13,315 nucleotides of DNA from Robiginitomaculum sp. (GCA_021647805.1 JAKITZ010000041.1:1-13315); one strand, 5' to 3'; counted from the first letter of the stretch, positions 1 through 8,123 are shown. The notes: generated by a model not told the origin, from the sequence alone. Made by a program: numbers and translations.

Positions 1-551
1 TATTCTGACAGTCTTTGCCATGCACCTTGCCAATTTTCCATTTCTCCACTGATCACTTGTAGGAATCCTGTCAAAACAAGAATTGTTATCAGAAGGGTGA
101 ATATTGAGAATTTTGGTGCTGATTTTCGTAAACCTAGGAAAATCAAAAATAAGCCGGTGATCAGGCTAAGGTAGTGAATAAGGCCAAATAGATTATGCAG
201 ATTTTGTTTTAAGCTACCAGTGACAGGACAACCCGGATCACATGGAAAGAAAAAGCCGCTTAGATAGCTGATGCCAACTGCAAACAATAAAGTTATTCCG
301 ACTGTTACAAGTCGGGTGCGCGGGAATTTACTATATAACCCAAACACCAAGACAAAAGTTGCAATGGAGATCGGCAAAAGACTGCCGTAATTATTTAAAA
401 GCTGATAAGGAGCGTCTGTTGCGCCAAGCTCGCTTAAAAACTGTGAATTATGCGAATAATCAGTTTGCATTGACCCGCTAATTTGCGGCAGCACTATACC
501 TGTAACTATCAATACAAAAACTGCAATTCGATTGATTAAATTCTGCACCAA
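1..551 (-). CDS. DUF998 family integral membrane protein (3' end beyond window)
   Basis: The minus strand reads open from about position 551 to the left edge and gives at least 183 residues of a very hydrophobic protein. Several membrane helices are visible, and there is a motif FFFPCDPGCP about 105 residues in, followed by a QNLHNLFG stretch. The Phe-Pro-Cys-Asp-Pro-Gly-Cys-Pro loop followed by His-Asn is what I recall as typical of the DUF998 family, whose function is unknown. An in-frame TAG lies just upstream, and no in-frame ATG precedes the conserved part. The start is therefore TTG at 551 or GTG at 548, with GGGA as the ribosome binding site; the ATG at 559-557 is in another frame and soon hits a stop. 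The C-terminus is cut by the window. Family call fairly sure; start codon and function uncertain. Confidence 0.7.
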   Translation of the reverse strand, partial: MVQNLINRIAVFVLIVTGIVLPQISGSMQTDYSHNSQFLSELGATDAPYQLLNNYGSLLPISIATFVLVFGLYSKFPRTRLVTVGITLLFAVGISYLSGFFFPCDPGCPVTGSLKQNLHNLFGLIHYLSLITGLFLIFLGLRKSAPKFSIFTLLITILVLTGFLQVISGEMENWQGAWQRLSE

Positions 552-572
552 TAAACATCCCAAATGCTATTG

Positions 573-618
573 ATTTAAAAAAATAGCGTTACGTTCATCT
601 AAGACCGTAACGCTATTT
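573..618 (-). terminator. Strong intrinsic terminator after the yegP-like gene
   Basis: A perfect 13-bp inverted repeat (581-593 with 606-618) encloses a 12-nt loop. Read on the minus strand, the stem is followed at once by a run of seven to eight T. This is a textbook rho-independent terminator for the gene ending at 658. It ends only about 20 nt before the start of the next minus-strand gene. Confidence 0.88.
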
Positions 619-657
619 AATTGCTCAGTAAACCTTTGAGTAAACGCTAGGAGTATA

Positions 658-993
658 CTAGGAAATATCGTTGGTGGGAGCGCCATCTGCCGCACGTTGT
701 ACCGCACCAATTCCGCCTTTTGCACCATCTTCAGAAGAATATCCCTGACTAGATAAAATGATTTCACCATTTCTAGCTTTTAGTGAAAAGTACCATTTTC
801 CGCTTTTTCCTTCAAATGGCTCTTTAAACCGACCAGCTTCAGTCGAATTTTTCTTAACTGATTCGATGCCATTGTTGGCGCTGGCTTTTGCCTTATACAT
901 TTCGGATTTGCCAACTATTTCCCCGTTTCCGGCGACTAAAGTAAAGAAAAATTGCCCATCTTTAGCTCTTTTTAGATCAAATTTCCCGGCCAT
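658..993 (-). CDS. YegP family protein (two DUF1508 repeats)
   Basis: This gene encodes 111 residues made of two similar halves. Residues about 1-50 (FDLKRAKDGQFFFTLVAGNGE...) and about 55-105 (FKEPFEGKSGKWYFSLKARNGE...) share the pattern F-x(4)-[KG]-x-F-x-L-x-A-x-NGEI-x(3)-S. This tandem arrangement and length match the YegP/DUF1508 family, small soluble proteins of unknown biochemical role. There is no signal peptide. The ATG at 993 is preceded by GGGAGAA at suitable spacing, which supports the start. The gene has its own predicted promoter upstream and a strong terminator downstream, so it is probably transcribed alone. Confidence 0.9.
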   Translation of the reverse strand: MAGKFDLKRAKDGQFFFTLVAGNGEIVGKSEMYKAKASANNGIESVKKNSTEAGRFKEPFEGKSGKWYFSLKARNGEIILSSQGYSSEDGAKGGIGAVQRAADGAPTNDIS

Positions 994-1036
994 ATTTTAA
1001 GTTCTCCCATGTGTTTAAGTGTGACGTACAAGTTGT

Positions 1037-1064
1037 ATTGTAATGTTTTTCAAATGAATGTCAC
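1037..1064 (-). promoter_or_regulatory. Predicted sigma-70-type promoter for the yegP-like gene
   Basis: On the minus strand GTGACA (1064-1059) and TACAAT (1042-1037) are separated by 16 nt. Each box matches the consensus at five of six positions. Transcription would start around 1030, leaving a leader of about 35 nt before the ATG at 993. It was found by eye and is not tested. Confidence 0.5.
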
Positions 1065-1117
1065 AATAAAAATGACCATACTCCAAATAAAAAACATATT
1101 ACAATTACGTTGTTCTT

Positions 1118-1138
1118 TGGATGTGTAGTGAACATCCA
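1118..1138 (-). terminator. Hairpin after the crystallin-domain gene
   Basis: A perfect 7-bp inverted repeat (TGGATGT / ACATCCA) with a 7-nt loop lies 16 nt past the stop codon of the minus-strand gene ending at 1154. No U-run follows it, so it could be an mRNA 3'-end stabiliser or a weak or factor-dependent terminator. Confidence 0.35.
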
Positions 1139-1153
1139 GTATCTTGGCGACGG

Positions 1154-2359
1154 TTATCGACTGCACAATACATCAACAAGATAAGGTGATTGGTTGCGCC
1201 GGGTTTGTCTTGCACCTCTGCCCAAGAATTTTGGCGATTTGTAGCCGCGTGCAGTTTCAAAATAAACTGAGGTTCGTAAACCAGCTATGCGGCAAAATTC
1301 TGTCGCTGCTTGTTGGCCGCATTGCCGGTTCGGGTATAGGCATTCGGCGATAGTATCTCCGTTGATTGTTGGCTCTGGGAAAAATACGGTGCGCTGTCCC
1401 TCAACACCTTGGCTTATATTGTTACCGGACTGCCAACCGGGTGCAGGGTCATAGCCTGGCTCAGTAGGTGCAGGCAATGTAACTGGGCGAATAGAGGATA
1501 TCCGGTTGTTCAATCGAAGACGTGATAAATCATTTACTGAATAGTCGATAATCTCACAGCGCCCGCCAAAGAAGGCATTTTCGCAAACCTCCCATTGGCC
1601 ATTTTGCAATTGTATAGACGAAGTTCTGTCAGCAAAACCGGAACGGCGTAAATCCGACACTTCGCCGCGAATGGTTACTCTGGTTCCTTTGTATTCGCGT
1701 CCTTCGAATAAAACTATTTGGCCATTATTCGGATCGTACCTGCCAATGCGTTCACTTTGTGGACCGACGGCGGCAATACGGTAACTCATGCCGATGCTTT
1801 GGAGCTCGGAATAATCACGATCCACTAACTCGCAGCGGCCACTCATGCCCGAATTAGTGCAAACTTTCCAAATACCGCCGGTAATTCTCAAAGAAGCTGT
1901 TTTGTTAATGAACCCGTAGTTCTTCAGTTTATCCATTTTACGGGCATAGGTTCGCGAATAACCATGAAAGTTAGGCTCCGAGTATAGGGTTATAGTGTCT
2001 GTGCCGCTTCGCACTTGCTGCAATGAAGAGATTCTCGTACCCCAACCCAATGCTTTTAAGTTATACTGGCCGGAGGAAAATACTTCGCAACGCCCACGAT
2101 AACGACTATCTTGGCATAGTTCCCACTGCCCGCCACTAACCAATATGCTTTGCGCTTTATCGGAAAATCCATAACGGGAAAGGTTACGTTGATCACTACG
2201 AAATGTTTGACTTCTGCCAGAATTGCCTGTGTCAGAAAATAAAGTAATCTCGGCAATTATTCCTGGGCTTCGTATTGGGCTATCAGAACTGGCCGGTGAG
2301 CCAAGTGCAGCGGCAATTATAACTCCAATTGCCGCTCTTATTACATTTGTATATTTCAT
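1154..2359 (-). CDS. Secreted protein with three beta/gamma-crystallin domains and Cys-rich C-terminal domain
   Basis: The product has 401 residues from the ATG at 2359, chosen because AAGGGCG lies just upstream and a signal peptide follows directly (hydrophobic 6-20, then ASS). Longer in-frame extensions lack these. Three domains follow at about 36-115, 122-199 and 213-293. Each holds two Greek-key motifs of beta/gamma-crystallin type ([IL]xLFxxxxxxGxxxx...SxxIxxGxWxxC). In each, the second motif carries Cys-x8-Cys (82/91, 167/176, 259/268), in the pattern W-x-[LV]-C-x(6)-G-R-C-E. A linker rich in Pro and Gly leads to a C-terminal segment with Cys 340, 347, 356 and 399. Bacterial crystallin domains often bind calcium and stabilise extracytoplasmic proteins, but I do not see enough to claim calcium sites here. 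Role unknown; periplasmic or extracellular location inferred. Confidence 0.82.
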   Translation of the reverse strand: MKYTNVIRAAIGVIIAAALGSPASSDSPIRSPGIIAEITLFSDTGNSGRSQTFRSDQRNLSRYGFSDKAQSILVSGGQWELCQDSRYRGRCEVFSSGQYNLKALGWGTRISSLQQVRSGTDTITLYSEPNFHGYSRTYARKMDKLKNYGFINKTASLRITGGIWKVCTNSGMSGRCELVDRDYSELQSIGMSYRIAAVGPQSERIGRYDPNNGQIVLFEGREYKGTRVTIRGEVSDLRRSGFADRTSSIQLQNGQWEVCENAFFGGRCEIIDYSVNDLSRLRLNNRISSIRPVTLPAPTEPGYDPAPGWQSGNNISQGVEGQRTVFFPEPTINGDTIAECLYPNRQCGQQAATEFCRIAGLRTSVYFETARGYKSPKFLGRGARQTRRNQSPYLVDVLCSR

Positions 2360-2550
2360 AATTTTCGCCCTTGTTACCGTTGTATAGCTTTTACTTTGGT
2401 TGATATTACCTGAACATGAGCTGAATTTGCAAATCAAGGTGTTTAGTGCCTGTTTTATTTACGCAATATTTGTAACCGTAATTCGTCAAATAAGTTTACC
2501 TTTCCTATTAGATGTGATTTTATCGAATACTAGCTTTTGGGGATGTTAGA

Positions 2551-3666
2551 ATGTCAGTTGGCATGAAATTATTGATCGGGTTGCTTGTATTCCTTGGTTT
2601 GGGTGCAATAGGCATTCATTATGGGGTGCTTAACCAACTGTCCGGCGCAAAAAATGCTAAAATTATTGCACAAACTTTGCAAGCAAATGCCAAGCAAACA
2701 TTATTGGCTGCTGATTATGATGATGTTTTTGTGTTTTTGGACGGCCAAAGAGCAATTGTTGTTGGTGAAGTTTCCTCGCAGCAGCAATTCGAGGCAATAA
2801 AACAAGGTGTATTGAGCAGCACTGGTTCCGGTGGGCTTATTGCTGGCGGAATAACCGCGGTTGATATGAGCGGTTTGCAAGTTGCAGAGCCGGTTGTTAA
2901 TCCTAACTGGACGGCGACTTTAAGCTCTGATGGTATCGTTACAATTAGTGGCTATGTCGATAACAAAGCTGACCAGCGTCTTATACGTGATCAAGCTAAT
3001 AAGTTATTTCCCGGAAAATTTACCGATGAGTTGAAAGTTTCTTCTGCTGCATTTGCCGGTGCTGTGCCGCAGATGATCATTGTTTTGCAGTCTTTAACGC
3101 AATTAGACATCGCTACGGCGGTTTTGGAAGATCAGAATTTCGCATTAACTGGAACTGCCGCTGATAAACAAACCGCGAAAAGTGTTTCGGGTGTGATCAA
3201 TAATATTGGTGGTGAATTTACAGGATTGGCGCAGATCACTTGGCCAGCACCAAAGCCGAATGAATTTGGTATTGCTGTTGATGCTGGTGGGATAGAAACC
3301 TCCGCAAAATGTCAGGAATTATTCGCCGAGGCATTGGTCAAGAACAAGATATTATTTGAATTTAATAGCGCGAAAATTGGTGAAGAAAGCCATGAGTTTT
3401 TAGATTTTCTTGTGGAGCTATCGGTGCAATGCAGCGCTTTCTCGCTAAATGTTGGCGGCCATACAGATAATGTTGGCGCCGATGAATATAATGTGCATCT
3501 CTCTAATTTGCGGGCAAATTCGGTGGTGGACTATTTTTTAAGCAAGGGCGGTAATGCAGAGCAATTCACAGCAAGCGGCTTTGGCCCGAATCAGCCTGTT
3601 TGCACGCAAAATACTTTACAATGCCGGGCGCAGAACCGGCGCATTGAAATAATTGTTGAAGATTAA
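2551..3666 (+). CDS. Membrane-anchored OmpA-family protein with BON-like repeats
   Basis: This gene encodes 371 residues. An uncleaved-looking N-terminal membrane helix (about 5-25) is followed by two to three BON-like repeats (about 38-112, 118-182, 183-232). Each contains the pattern (V/I)xxGxVxxxxxxxxI. A C-terminal OmpA/MotB-like peptidoglycan-binding domain spans about 255-371. In it, FEFNSAKI, GGHTDN (Asp306) and LSNLRANSV (Arg321) supply the Asp/Arg pair that in characterised OmpA domains holds diaminopimelate, and the end QNRRIEI is typical. Cys351 and Cys358 may form a disulfide. The ATG at 2551 has GGGGA 7 nt upstream. The anchor-BON-OmpA layout resembles mycobacterial ArfA (OmpATb). 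A cell-wall-linked envelope role is inferred. It is followed 12 bp later by the helix-hairpin-helix gene, evidently in one operon. Confidence 0.85.
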   Translation: MSVGMKLLIGLLVFLGLGAIGIHYGVLNQLSGAKNAKIIAQTLQANAKQTLLAADYDDVFVFLDGQRAIVVGEVSSQQQFEAIKQGVLSSTGSGGLIAGGITAVDMSGLQVAEPVVNPNWTATLSSDGIVTISGYVDNKADQRLIRDQANKLFPGKFTDELKVSSAAFAGAVPQMIIVLQSLTQLDIATAVLEDQNFALTGTAADKQTAKSVSGVINNIGGEFTGLAQITWPAPKPNEFGIAVDAGGIETSAKCQELFAEALVKNKILFEFNSAKIGEESHEFLDFLVELSVQCSAFSLNVGGHTDNVGADEYNVHLSNLRANSVVDYFLSKGGNAEQFTASGFGPNQPVCTQNTLQCRAQNRRIEIIVED

Positions 3667-3678
3667 GGAGCAGTAGAT

Positions 3679-4152
3679 ATGGCTTGGCTTATTGGACAGA
3701 TGTGGTTGCTAATTGCTGCTTCGGCTTTATTGGGGCTGATCATTGGTTGTTGGTTGTGTAGTCGTAAAAAGCCTATTGAAAATGATGATCAGGATATTGA
3801 GCTGGCGCGACTTCGCTCCAGTATCGAGGAATGCCAAGCGGCAAAAAATAATTTACGCTCGCAAGTGGCAGAATTGGAATCGCAGTTAAGTTTCAAAGCA
3901 AGTCCGGCGCCAATGGTTGTGCCGACATTTTATGATAGCCCAAGCGAGGGCGATCCCGATGATCTGCAACAAATCAAGGGTATTGGCCCGAAACTGGAAA
4001 CCTTGTGTAACGATATGGGGGTTTATTATTATAAACAAATCGCCAATTGGAATGATAACCAAGTAGCCGAGGTCGATACAAAATTGAGCTTTAAGGGGCG
4101 CATAGATCGTGATGACTGGCGCGGACAAGCAAAGAAGCTAATTAGCAAATAA
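3679..4152 (+). CDS. Membrane-anchored coiled-coil / helix-hairpin-helix protein
   Basis: The product has 157 residues. A membrane helix (about 7-26) is followed by a charged coiled-coil stretch (about 38-72), a Pro-rich linker and a C-terminal helix-hairpin-helix-like domain (about 94-150). The sequence DLQQIKGIGPKLETLCNDMGV carries the IKGIGP hairpin. The later FKGRIDRDDW stretch is shared with small proteins and with the tails of some respiratory-complex-linked proteins in alphaproteobacteria. Such hairpins usually bind DNA non-specifically, but a membrane-tethered copy may bind protein instead; function unknown. AAGGAG overlaps the stop region of the upstream OmpA gene, 8 nt before this ATG, so translation is probably coupled. 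The gene ends 16 bp from the convergent AsmA gene with no terminator visible. Confidence 0.8.
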   Translation: MAWLIGQMWLLIAASALLGLIIGCWLCSRKKPIENDDQDIELARLRSSIEECQAAKNNLRSQVAELESQLSFKASPAPMVVPTFYDSPSEGDPDDLQQIKGIGPKLETLCNDMGVYYYKQIANWNDNQVAEVDTKLSFKGRIDRDDWRGQAKKLISK

Positions 4153-4168
4153 TAACGGCTCTCTAGTG

Positions 4169-6232
4169 CTATTCATCATCTTTGGCCGGTAGTTTTTCTG
4201 AACCGCCAAATCCTAGAAGACCGCCAAGAATGCTCAAAGCTTTTTCTTCATCGGTTTTTTCGCGTGGAGCGGTCTCATCGCCGGTTTCATTAGCAGGTTG
4301 CGCCTGTTGACCGCCCAAAATTCCTTGCAATAAACCACCTAACTCACCGCCGACATTGTCTTGGACAAACTTGCCAGCTTCACGCTTGGCGAGGTTTAAT
4401 GCCATTTGTTTTAAGGCTGCTTTATCTAGTCCAGCCTTGATGTTGTTCCATGGCCCTTGCACCCGAAATGGAACGCTAATTCCTTGCAATTCAGACACGC
4501 CGCCTTGACCTTTTAAGGAGGCCACGGCCTTTGGTGTCATTTGGTAGTCAATGCTCTGCCCGCCAAGATCAATGTAGCCTTTGCCGTTGACCCGAACTAA
4601 TGGCCCAGTCATGAACATGTCAGTGTTACGAACCACGCCTTTGTTTAAGGAAAAGGTGCCGGATAAAGAAGAAAAATCGGTTTTGGCAGTTTGGCCAGCC
4701 TCAGCGGATAATGCACCGGTTAGCAAATACGACTGGGCATTACGTAAAACCGAAGCCATATTAACCCCGCGTATTGCCCCGTCCCGCATCTGCATATTTG
4801 CAGTTCCAGATAATGAACGCATTATTGCATCAATAGATTTACCGGAGCCGTTGATGTCAAATTGCAATTCCCCAGTGCCTTCAATATTTTCAATCCCCGC
4901 AGCAGCGGTTAATAATGGTAATGCCGACACACCTTTTATTTGCGATTTGAAAGAAAAAGATGGAGTATTTCCACGGGCATTGACCACCACTACACCAGTA
5001 TTAGTGCCACCATATAGTTGGCTATCTGATATAATTGCTTCCAAGCGGCCATTTACCAATTTGGTTGTTACAGTTGTCGTCGTAAATTCAATATTGCGGG
5101 CTTTAAGCGTGTTAATTGATAGGTTGAAATTAGCATTAGCAGCTTTTAGCACGTCTAATTCTAATGGCTGCTTGCTCCAGCTTTCAATCTTGGTGCCTTT
5201 TGGCGGAACTGGTGGTAAATAAGGGTTTAAGTCAAGGTTATCGATTTGCAAATCACCGGTAAGTTTTGGTTTACTGCCGTTCAATATTGCGGAAAAATTT
5301 CCCGATCCAATGATCTTATCAAAAACTAAATTGGCCGATGTGAAAGCCAAACTGTTCGGCGAGCCTTTGACTTTGCCATTGATTGAAAATGTTCCAAAGG
5401 TATCAGGGCGAAAGGCGATTTTGTTACCATTTACCTGCATTAGTTTTTGCAATGACGGGATAGTTAAATCCATATTGCCAGAAAAACGAATGTCTTTGAC
5501 TTCGCTAAACTCGCCATCAAATGTGAGCTTTATCAATTCGCCACCAGCTGTCAGTGAAAACGGAGTTCTTTCGCCCTGTAAAAACCCGCCAAGGCTGGAT
5601 AGTTCAGCGTCCAAATAAAACGGCTTTTCATCTAGCTTTAAGCTTCCTGACAAACTCATCGGCTTGTTCATGCTCGGCAGTTTCAATGTCAAATTGATTG
5701 CTTCCACATTGGTTTCTTTATGCGTTGTGTGATCAACATAACTAGCTGTGCCATCGACAATTCGCACATCACCGAGCTGTGCTTGAAAATCGTTATTACC
5801 TTTTTCGCGAACAAATTCACTGTTTGCTTTACCGGTGTTCTGTGGCGAGCCGATTAGCCAGTTAGCAGTGCCGTTTTTGTTTTTTTGCAGCGAGATTTGC
5901 GGGCGTTCCAAGACAAACTCCGTGATTTCTACTCGTTTGGAGAACAAAGGCAATAGTTTCACCCCAACTCGTAATTGATCAATATGGGCAAAATTATCAC
6001 CGCTAAAACCCTTTGGGTTGGCGATGGTCACTTCTTTGGCCGAGGCGGAAATTGATGGAAAAATGTGTAATTTTACTTCGCCGGTAATTGTAACTTCACG
6101 ATCCAAAGCCTTGCTGGCTTGTTGTTCAATGGTTTGCTTGTAAGTTTCCGTTGGCACTAAAAGAAAAGCAACAACCAATGCGCCAATTGCCACTATTGGC
6201 AAAATAAGCAAAAATCCAATAATTCGTTTCAT
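4169..6232 (-). CDS. AsmA family protein
   Basis: The product has 687 residues. One N-terminal membrane helix (about 4-26) is followed by the AsmA N-terminal segment, including LDREVTITGEV and the FPSISASAKEVTIANPKGF stretch at about 45-80. The long middle region is beta-rich. A C-terminal AsmA segment at about 445-600 has ELQFDINGSGKSIDAIMRSL, MRDGAIRGVNM and LVRVNGKGYIDLGGQSIDY. The tail after about 620 is Gly/Gln-rich and then acidic, and is probably disordered. AsmA-like proteins are inner-membrane-anchored periplasmic proteins related to bridge-like lipid-transfer proteins and affect outer-membrane assembly and phospholipid balance. A specific role here is inferred. The ATG at 6232 has AAGGGC about 9 nt upstream. 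The gene is divergent from the M48 protease gene and convergent with the helix-hairpin-helix gene. Confidence 0.92.
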   Translation of the reverse strand: MKRIIGFLLILPIVAIGALVVAFLLVPTETYKQTIEQQASKALDREVTITGEVKLHIFPSISASAKEVTIANPKGFSGDNFAHIDQLRVGVKLLPLFSKRVEITEFVLERPQISLQKNKNGTANWLIGSPQNTGKANSEFVREKGNNDFQAQLGDVRIVDGTASYVDHTTHKETNVEAINLTLKLPSMNKPMSLSGSLKLDEKPFYLDAELSSLGGFLQGERTPFSLTAGGELIKLTFDGEFSEVKDIRFSGNMDLTIPSLQKLMQVNGNKIAFRPDTFGTFSINGKVKGSPNSLAFTSANLVFDKIIGSGNFSAILNGSKPKLTGDLQIDNLDLNPYLPPVPPKGTKIESWSKQPLELDVLKAANANFNLSINTLKARNIEFTTTTVTTKLVNGRLEAIISDSQLYGGTNTGVVVVNARGNTPSFSFKSQIKGVSALPLLTAAAGIENIEGTGELQFDINGSGKSIDAIMRSLSGTANMQMRDGAIRGVNMASVLRNAQSYLLTGALSAEAGQTAKTDFSSLSGTFSLNKGVVRNTDMFMTGPLVRVNGKGYIDLGGQSIDYQMTPKAVASLKGQGGVSELQGISVPFRVQGPWNNIKAGLDKAALKQMALNLAKREAGKFVQDNVGGELGGLLQGILGGQQAQPANETGDETAPREKTDEEKALSILGGLLGFGGSEKLPAKDDE

Positions 6233-6357
6233 CTAAATTGCCCTTGTCATTATCCGCGCGCGCAATGAGTTTAATTTATTTTTGGAATATAGCATATTGA
6301 CCTTTAGTTGTATTTGCGAGAGCATTTTGATAAAATTAAGGCAATGGGAGAATTATC

Positions 6358-7125
6358 ATGGATATTACTTTAAGCAGACGGCAACTTATCGCGGGATTAG
6401 CTGCGGGCAGTGTTACCGCATGTGTCACCAATCCTGACACCGGAGAAAGTCAGTTTTTATTGGTAAATGATGGGCAATTAGCGAAAATGGCATCTTCGGC
6501 TTGGGTCGATGCTAAAAAACAAACTCCGGTTTCACGAGACCCTCAGATGAACGCTCGACTTACCGGTGTTGGTAATAAAATCGCCAGAGCTGCCAATCGC
6601 CAAAACCAAAGCTGGGAATATGTAGTATTTGATTCGGATCAAAAAAACGCATTTGTTATGCCCGGCGGCAAGGTCGGTTTTTATAAAGGTATGATGGATT
6701 TTACCCAAAACGATGACCAATTAGCCGCAATAATGGGGCATGAAACTGGTCATGTTACTGGTCGCCATGCTGCGGCACGGTACTCAACGCAAATGGCTGC
6801 TGGTGCTGGTTTAGCTGCGGCAAATGTCGCTTTGTCGCAAACTGATACTAGGTACCGTAATGAGATCGCTGCGGTTCTTGGGGCAGGGGTGACCTTTGGG
6901 GTGATCTTGCCGTTTTCGCGAAAACATGAATTACAAGCGGATAAATTAGGCGCTGATTATATGTATCGCGCGGGATATGATACGCGCCAGTCCGTGCGGC
7001 TTTGGGAGAGAATGGCAGCCGAAAATACCGGTAGCCGCAAGCCGGAATTTCTTTCAACTCACCCCAATCCAGAAACCAGAGTGCGCGAACTAGATGCTTA
7101 TATTCGCGCCAAGGGTTATGTTTAA
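6358..7125 (+). CDS. M48 family zinc metalloprotease, putative Tat-exported lipoprotein
   Basis: The product has 255 residues. Catalytic motif HETGH sits at 128-132 (zinc ligands His128 and His132, catalytic Glu129). The third ligand is Glu191 in RKHELQADKLGADY. NAFVMPGGKVGFYKG at 97-111 and STHPNPETR at 233-241 complete the usual M48 (Oma1/LoiP/YfgC-like) pattern. The N-terminus SRRQLIAGLAAGS has twin arginines at 7-8 and ends in VTAC (Cys22), which fits a lipobox. The protein is therefore probably a lipoprotein that reaches the periplasm, possibly through Tat. The family degrades misfolded envelope proteins. The ATG has GGGAGA 8 nt upstream. No tetratricopeptide domain is present, unlike BepA. 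Its stop codon overlaps that of the convergent hydrolase. Confidence 0.92.
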   Translation: MDITLSRRQLIAGLAAGSVTACVTNPDTGESQFLLVNDGQLAKMASSAWVDAKKQTPVSRDPQMNARLTGVGNKIARAANRQNQSWEYVVFDSDQKNAFVMPGGKVGFYKGMMDFTQNDDQLAAIMGHETGHVTGRHAAARYSTQMAAGAGLAAANVALSQTDTRYRNEIAAVLGAGVTFGVILPFSRKHELQADKLGADYMYRAGYDTRQSVRLWERMAAENTGSRKPEFLSTHPNPETRVRELDAYIRAKGYV

Positions 7126-8024
7126 TTTTTTGCAAACGCGCGGATTATTTTGATAGCTAATTCTGGTTTTTCCATTGGCAGGAAATGACCTGAATCAGGT
7201 ATTAGTTCGGGTTGTATAAGCGGATTTAGTTTGGCTAATTGTTGTAATCTAGTTCCTGTTAGCACCGTGTTTTTGCCATCGCCGCCGACCAATAAGCATG
7301 GGCGCTTTATTGTTTCTAATGCACCCCAAATATCATGGCCATGCGCCATATAGGTTTGCGCTTCCCAGTTAGGGTCACACGATAGCTGCACTTGGCCGCT
7401 GTTTTCTTGTAGGCCGTCTTGCAGGTAATTTTTTAAAAACCCTTCTTGCCATTTTGAAAATGGCGGCTTGTTTTGATAACGCTCGAATGCACTTGTTCGG
7501 TCATTAAATGTATGGCGGCGATTTTTGGCGGACTTAACTAAGGGGTTGTACTTACGAAGGTGGGTTTGGAAGAATTTACTGCGCACCAAAAATTGTAAAG
7601 TTCTTTGCAATATAGGTGGATCAAAAGCTATTACGGCGCGTACTAAATCCGGTCTTTCTTTCGCGACCAGAAGGCTTACGGTTGCCCCCATTGAATGGCC
7701 GACTAATACAGGTGGTTTGGAGAAGTTTTCAAGAAAAGCAATAAGATCATCACGGTAAATATACCAGTTGTGAAATGATAATTTGCCGTCAAGTGTACTT
7801 AATCCATGCCCGCGCATGTCGGGGGCTGTCACCGAGTGGCTTACCAAAACTTGCTCAAATAATGGCATATAGGTGCGGGCGTTAAAGCCGGTTGCGTGAA
7901 CAAAGACGATATCTGTTTGGTTAAATCGCTGTTCACTGCTAATGCAATTTATAGCTCCATCGGCGATTTCAACAAATGATCGCGAAAAAGGCTTGGTAAG
8001 AGAATCATCGGGGATTGTTTTCAT
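7122..8024 (-). CDS. Alpha/beta-fold hydrolase
   Basis: From the ATG at 8024 the product has 300 residues. Canonical features are the oxyanion segment HATGFNA (43-49), DMRGHG (69-74), the nucleophile elbow GHSMG (109-113, Ser111) and SGHFLPMEKPE (278-288, His280). The acid is probably Asp249 in LLVGGDGKNT. A helical cap of about 100 residues lies between the strands. There is no signal peptide, so it is a cytoplasmic serine hydrolase; the substrate cannot be told from sequence. A TTG directly before the ATG is an alternative start. There is no good Shine-Dalgarno sequence, but TATAAG lies 8 nt upstream of the ATG, so a very short or absent leader is possible (inference). The gene's stop overlaps the stop of the convergent M48 gene. 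Confidence 0.88.
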   Translation of the reverse strand: MKTIPDDSLTKPFSRSFVEIADGAINCISSEQRFNQTDIVFVHATGFNARTYMPLFEQVLVSHSVTAPDMRGHGLSTLDGKLSFHNWYIYRDDLIAFLENFSKPPVLVGHSMGATVSLLVAKERPDLVRAVIAFDPPILQRTLQFLVRSKFFQTHLRKYNPLVKSAKNRRHTFNDRTSAFERYQNKPPFSKWQEGFLKNYLQDGLQENSGQVQLSCDPNWEAQTYMAHGHDIWGALETIKRPCLLVGGDGKNTVLTGTRLQQLAKLNPLIQPELIPDSGHFLPMEKPELAIKIIRAFAKN

Positions 8025-8123
8025 CAACCTATCTTATACTTCTCCGACCCAAAAAGTGGGAAAGTTTTAATTTGCCCTGCCGCAATGCTAAAGCTTAGCT
8101 TTTGAGGGCGGTTTTTGGATAAG

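Noticed and set aside
4581..5222. A 213-codon plus-strand reading frame
   Set aside because: It is antisense to the well-supported AsmA gene and its product has no recognisable domain or signal.
8050..8102. Small hairpins (CCCA/TGGG and GCTAA/TTAGC followed by TTTT) as a terminator
   Set aside because: The stems are only 4-5 bp and no plus-strand gene ends nearby.
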